From NCBI RefSeq assembly GCF_000150275.1, contig NW_002060943.1, positions 11,904,878-11,968,877 of the forward strand: 64,000 bases of DNA. Direction: 5' to 3'. The stretch comes from Trichoplax adhaerens (lineage: Eukaryota; Placozoa; Uniplacotomia; Trichoplacea; Trichoplacidae). Positions 52,101 to 64,000 of the stretch are shown in pieces; positions within the stretch are counted from its first letter, which is position 1, and each line of letters begins with the position of its first letter. Under the pieces are notes generated by a model. That model did not search any database. It had not been told where the DNA came from and saw nothing but the letters and a program-made list of their open reading frames with translations. The translations under genes and the position numbers were made by a program.

Positions 52101-53451
52101 CAAAGACTCAAGGTCGCCGGAAATTTTAAAATATGAAAATTTAGCAATCATCTTCTTAAACTTGATTTCGTATTAGCATTCTTGCTAGTTTGCACGTATA
52201 GTACTTTATATTTATTTAACTTTTGCAATAATTCATTTACAGTAAGTAAAATAAAAATTAATCATCAATATTTTCGGAATTGGTCCTTTTGGAAATATTC
52301 CATATTATTCTCATGCCATCCATTAATCGACTATATTTTCAGATCTGCTATCTGTACTGGATTCGTCAAAATTGTTTCTTAATTAACGCATAAATATCTC
52401 ATACGCCCGTGCAAATGTAAACACTCAAAGTCCTTACCTTACATCCAACTGAAGTAATCACTATTTACGATATCATTTGGTAGTAGACAGCCCAACAGCT
52501 TGGTCACTAAATATGGATAGTAACTCACTAATAAACTACAGAATCTTCTTATAACTTATCCGATATGAAGGTATCGTGAGTGCCGAGGCTATCAAGAGTG
52601 CTATCAATATTGATTGTGATCGATGTTTGTATTAAAAGCAACACTGATCTATTCATAAATTCTTCTTGTTTGATCTATCATCGTTACCCTACGGCAAACG
52701 ATGTGTCATCCTTATCAACCTTTAAGCTGTCCATTATAAACTCAATATCAACTAGTCGAATGACGAATGTTAATCAAGATAAAAAAGATAGCTAACAATA
52801 GACTGAACAAGGGATCCAATCTATCAATACAATAGGTGAATAATAGTGTTATTATATTATGATATGTACAAATCAAACACTCATTATCATACGCTACTTA
52901 GATAAGAGAATTTGCTATAAGTGATATGATAACTCTTTTTCTGATGGCTTTGTTGAGTTAACGCGGATAGAATAGACTGAGTTAGGGTGTACGATACTGA
53001 CTTCAGTGAATTCATTTCATCGCTTAATCCAATGTTATGATCTGGTTATAAAGTAAAAAGAATCACTAAATTTTTTCATGGATGGTTGAATCCTTTGATA
53101 GATAAAAAACTGTTGAGCAAAGCAGTTGTTTTCGTAGTTTAAGATTTATACTTACTATATAGTTAATCTTCGTATTCGATTTTACCTGTTTTGCTTTATA
53201 TGGCTGTTTGAGATGATCGATAGCGATTGAAAAAACGTGAAAATTGTTTTCAGTTTTACTAATTTGGCAATTAAAATAACAATTTGTGTCGATTAAAGCT
53301 GCTTTTCAACTCAGATTGAAGAAGATCAGAACTACTGTTGAATCACGAATATTTTACGTTAATAGCATTTTCTTTCAACTTATCCATTTGAATTTGAACT
53401 GTAACATTAACCTCACGATAAGCGATCAAATAGACCGATGAAACTGGTCCA
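49193..53451. other. Long intergenic region without a recognised gene
   Basis: More than 4 kb of AT-rich sequence. I found no exon chain, RNA gene or transposon frame. Short open frames at 50484-51247 and 52182-52795 have no family features and no supporting splice context. A weak inverted repeat (GGAATATGAG near 51712 and its partner near 51797) flanks about 100 bp. Confidence 0.35.
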
Positions 53452-60160
<6,709 letters not shown>

Positions 60161-60176
<16 letters not shown>

Positions 60177-60458
60177 AGGGATCTAGTTGATCTTTGTGCC
60201 ATAATACTTAATCTAACTCAGTGTAAAGTCATTGGAGCAATTATTCGAGATTGACAAATGAATTTTCGTAGCTAATATCTTCATGATAACTAAAATTTGA
60301 GACGCGGTTGAATATTTTATCGAAGATAATCGAAAGAAGTAAGTTGATATTTGTGCTATAATGTTTAATCCATCCCGATTTAAAGCCGAAGGAACAATTA
60401 TTCAAGATCAACAAATGAACTGTTGTAGCTGATATCTTAATAATGGCTAAAATTATGG
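60161..60458. repeat. 157-bp tandem duplication crossing the TTBK stop codon
   Basis: Copy 1 starts at 60161 (TATCGAAGATGATTGAAGG, containing the TTBK stop) and copy 2 at 60318 (TATCGAAGATAATCGAAAG). They share TTGATxTTTGTGC, ATAATxxTTAATC, GGAxCAATTATTC, CAACAAATGAA or close, and GTAGCTxATATCTT. Divergence is substantial, so the duplication is old. The second copy lies wholly in the 3' flank. Confidence 0.75.
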
Positions 60459-63400
60459 AGCCTCTTGACCTAATGGGACTACTAATAAATAATTCTAAGT
60501 GGAATAGTAGCTATAATTGCAGCGGTATATTCTGTTTTAGGTAATTTTTCTACTACTATTTATCTAAGCGACATGATAACGATATTTTGATTGCAAACTT
60601 TCTTGTACCTATTTTATACCGGAATTTATTTGTCGTCTGCTTAGTAAATTACTGTTTGTGTATCTATACTAGATATCGACTTTAGTGTTGTTGCCGCTGA
60701 TTACAGTCAAGTTAGCGTTAAGATCTATCGTAATATCTATAACAATGATAATGTTCATGAATCAGTCTAGTAAGGACTTAGTTTTTTAACTAGCATAAGA
60801 GTATGACTCGATAGTGTAGTAGTTTACGCTACTTTGAGAAGTAGAAGGCACCTAGCTAGTTCACTTTTATTAGGTGGTAACATTATGCCCATGTTAATCT
60901 GTTTCAATTCCGGTAGTTACAGTGGATTATAGGGGATAAGCTGCGCTATCTATCTGTATTGTAGTGATACTAAATTTTCATTAATCGGCGCAGTAACGAT
61001 TTCAATTGCAACAAATATATTGCTATAGCATTCTATTAAAGCCCTTATAGTCAATAACGTTGAGATTTACTTCAGATATTTTGTAAATTTAACTAATCGC
61101 TGTTTATTTACTTTTATTTTGGTCATGATTTTTTAAAAATTAGAACAAATTGCTTTAATCAGTGTCCAAATGCACTATTCGGTACGGTACTGTAGTTTAA
61201 TTTATTCTTGAAGTCAGCTAAGAGTAATTCTTTATCGATATCCTTTTACTGACAATAATTACATTTAATGAAAAATTTATTAATAATAATTTTAAAAGAA
61301 CGATTATTTGGTAGTATTTATGACGGAGTTAAATGTTGGAAATGGTAATACTGTGTTAAATGTTGTAGAAGCTCAAACTTTGAACAATTGAAATTGATTC
61401 TTGATACCAGTAATGGTGTATGACCGTGCTAGATATTGCCGCTACCATGATTTTTAGCTATTCATTAATTATTATTAATAGACACTTTTTTATAATTCTG
61501 GTAAAATAATTTACCATAAAGCCTACTACTGCGATGATTGCAGCATCTGTATTTAAAAAGTTACGGGATTTTGGTTCGGTCTATATACACGAATGAAACT
61601 ACCATTTCTGAAATTTATAATCAAAATGAATAACAGATATAACTATCAAACTTAGATTATTCGTTGAAAAGTCAATCATTTATATCAATGTTTGTGGAGT
61701 AGATTAATTATATATAAAATTTGGTAGTTTCTTTGTATAAAATGATAATATATTATAAATAAGGACGATAAGACGATTGCTTCTTGACGTTGATGGTTTC
61801 ATTTTGGTAAAAAACGTTTTAGAATATTTAAAATAGCTCCTATAATTGGGCTTAGGCGAGATCAAAATTTTAATCATTTAATTAAGATCAATTGTTACTG
61901 TGTTACGCTGAGACAGTCGTATTTTTAAAGTTAAAATTACAAAATGAAATATCTTAAATCTGTACTAAATCTATTGAGCAAGATTTATGCTTACTTGCAG
62001 TCCTGCCTGTGGTTACAAAGCATACAAAATTATTCTAAAGCAATTTATAAAATTTATTTTTATGACCTTCTGTGATTCACGTCAGTATAAGCTGGCAAAA
62101 ACCGTTTTACAATTAATCCAAATATTACTTTTGATAGATATTTTGGACATAAAGCCATAAAACTTAATTTTATATTTCTATCCTATCTTATTTGGTGACA
62201 CTTTGTGACAGATTGAAATATCGGTATGCTGGAATTGATTGCTATTATTGAAAGTGATGGAAATAAGCATAAGACTTAGAAACTCCATTGGGATAAAAAT
62301 CACTTTATTCTGGCTTGACCGAAATCCATGTTCTTGTTACATGCAACAAGTTGCTTATTAATTACAATTAATTAATACCGTACCTATAACTTACATCGAG
62401 ATGCAATATAACATTTAAGCGAATAATAAGGTGCAGAAATCTTAGATAGTATAGTTGTAGTCTTTATACGAATGTTAGAAACATTGGCACGATTTCGAGA
62501 GGATTGTTGCTCGTAATTTGACAAAAATTCTACGTGAATTCAAATTTAAACCCCTTGCTTGTTAGTTTCATATTTTGCGTTACGTAAATTCCATACAAAT
62601 GCCTAAAAATATTGTTATTACCGTATTTATCATTTTACATTTATTCAGAATAAGCTGCTGGATTGTAAAATTTTAACAAGTGGTCTATTCTTGATAATAC
62701 TAAAATGTAGCAAGAAGACGAAAATATCTTAATTTCTGCTTTAGTATTATAATCAGGATTATAGTTTAGTTGGTTGGGTAAATACCCGTATACTAGACTA
62801 CTATATACATTTCACTTTGTTTTAGGTAAAAGAAGGATAGTAGCATCACAGGATTCGTATTAGCCTTCAGCTTAAGTTAATTCGTAATTATATTATTTCT
62901 AGGTTTAGATCCTAATTACTTATTCATCTGCAATAAATTCCATTAATTTAGTTGATTTAAACGTAAAAAGGAAAGATCTACAGTCTGAAGTAAAGCACGC
63001 TATTTATTGCCCTGATAAAGTGGTAAAATAACTGTTATAATGGAATCAAATGCAACGGTAGCCTATATATCGCTTCTTGATTGTTGATAGAATCATTACG
63101 TAAAGTGATTATTAGTTGATGATCAAGCATTATAAGATAATGTTAGAATACATATGCAATCAGCTGATTACAAATTGCAAATAAGGTTTCTTGACAATTC
63201 ACCAGTAAACACTATATTGATATATTACATTTCTTGTATAGATTAAAAGATTTAAAGTTGAAAACTATCAATACGAACAGATTTGTTTATAGTTGATACG
63301 GTTTATAAACAAATACTATTATTATACATTTATTTGGAATAGCTGAATGTAATAGATGTCGTTGGATCAATTTATTAAGGTTGCAATATATTAAATTAAA

Positions 63401-64000
63401 CTACGTATAAGAACTACTAGGATGGCCTGAAGTTTTCTTAAAACTAGAATGTGAGGCTTTAGTAGTACAAAAGAGGTATTTGACCGATGTAAAAAACTGG
63501 GTATGATTAAACATTATTTTATCTTGCTGATCAAATTATTCTGTCAATCAGTTTTCTAAGTAAGTCAAACCAATCAGATAAATTGAACTAGATATTTCAC
63601 TGTTACTAGTTATTATATAACAAATGTTTGCTCTTGTGTATAAAAAGCTTCAACCCTTTTACAATTGCTAGTGGTTAAAGTTGTGAGCATTATGATTTGA
63701 TAAAGGGATAATTGCTCCACCCATTTTTTGCTGTATACTATTTTACTTGTTCTATCGTTCATGAATTTTGAGATACTCTAGATACAGAATATGAACCTAT
63801 GTGTTTGAAGAGTTAATTTAAAGTATAGCCGTATCAATTTGCTACAGTAAATCATTAAATTGCTGATAGTCACTCTGCAGTATGTCTTCACATCACATCT
63901 CTGAAAACACTACAATATTACTATTATAGGTGGAGCATTCCTTCATCTCTTTCATTGATCAATCGAGATTAACAGATTTTAAGCCATTTTGATTATGAAA
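60459..64000. other. Intergenic region without a recognised gene
   Basis: 3.5 kb of AT-rich sequence downstream of TTBK. No open frame with family features, no exon chain and no strong repeat were seen. Confidence 0.35.

Noticed and set aside
52580-52795. 71-codon plus-strand frame starting with a short hydrophobic stretch
   Set aside because: The signal-peptide-like start is brief, no further exons or motifs were found, and it stops without homology.

Overview
This is a eukaryotic, AT-rich, animal-type window. Genes are split by many short GT-AG introns (often 40-100 bp), with no operons and no bacterial features. The gene set (exportin-5, PALS1-type MAGUK, tau-tubulin kinase, CINP, ZCRB1, Golgi GDP-fucose transporter) is metazoan. 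The compact introns and intergenic spaces would fit an early-branching animal such as a placozoan, but nothing here proves the species. Gene models were built by hand from splice sites, codon phase and remembered protein families. Every internal exon junction reported as resolved keeps the reading frame.

Layout. 1-397 (+): last three exons of an unidentified coiled-coil protein. 1885-3690 (-): ZC2HC1-type zinc-finger protein on one exon. 4320-5350: old degenerate tandem repeat. 7396-9358 (-): CINP, whose first intron is filled by two tandem duplications. 9.4-13.1 kb: gene-poor, with a foldback element and a 103-bp x4 repeat. 13138-15195 (-): ZCRB1. 16153-24710 (+): exportin-5, 36 exons. 26029-29046 (-): mucin-like single-pass membrane protein. 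30537-32816 (+): V-ATPase subunit D. 33976-36967 (-): GDP-fucose transporter. 37711-40250 (+): tubulin-tyrosine ligase. 41040-46352 (-): PALS1-like MAGUK with an additional N-terminal PDZ domain. 46984-47112 (+): possible orphan zinc-ribbon exon. 48242-48433 (-): possible RAMP4/SERP-like tail-anchored exon. 53452-60176 (+): tau-tubulin kinase. 60.2-64 kb: no gene recognised.

The genes are housekeeping or cell-biology genes that do not form one pathway. Themes recur: microtubules (TTL, TTBK), polarity scaffolding (PALS1), secretory pathway (GDP-fucose transporter, V-ATPase D, SERP-like), RNA biology (ZCRB1, exportin-5), and replication or ribosome-biogenesis control (CINP). Three pairs are arranged head to head: ZCRB1/XPO5, mucin-like/ATP6V1D and SLC35C1/TTL.

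The most interesting signals are: (1) dense arrays of the self-complementary motif TACTGTACAGTA, which lie mainly in the 5' flanks and in all three divergent promoter regions; (2) an AT-AC U12-type intron in XPO5, about 7 kb from ZCRB1, which encodes a minor-spliceosome protein; (3) the PDZ-L27-L27-PDZ-SH3-GK architecture; (4) several tandem duplications of about 153-157 bp, one of them running across the TTBK stop codon.
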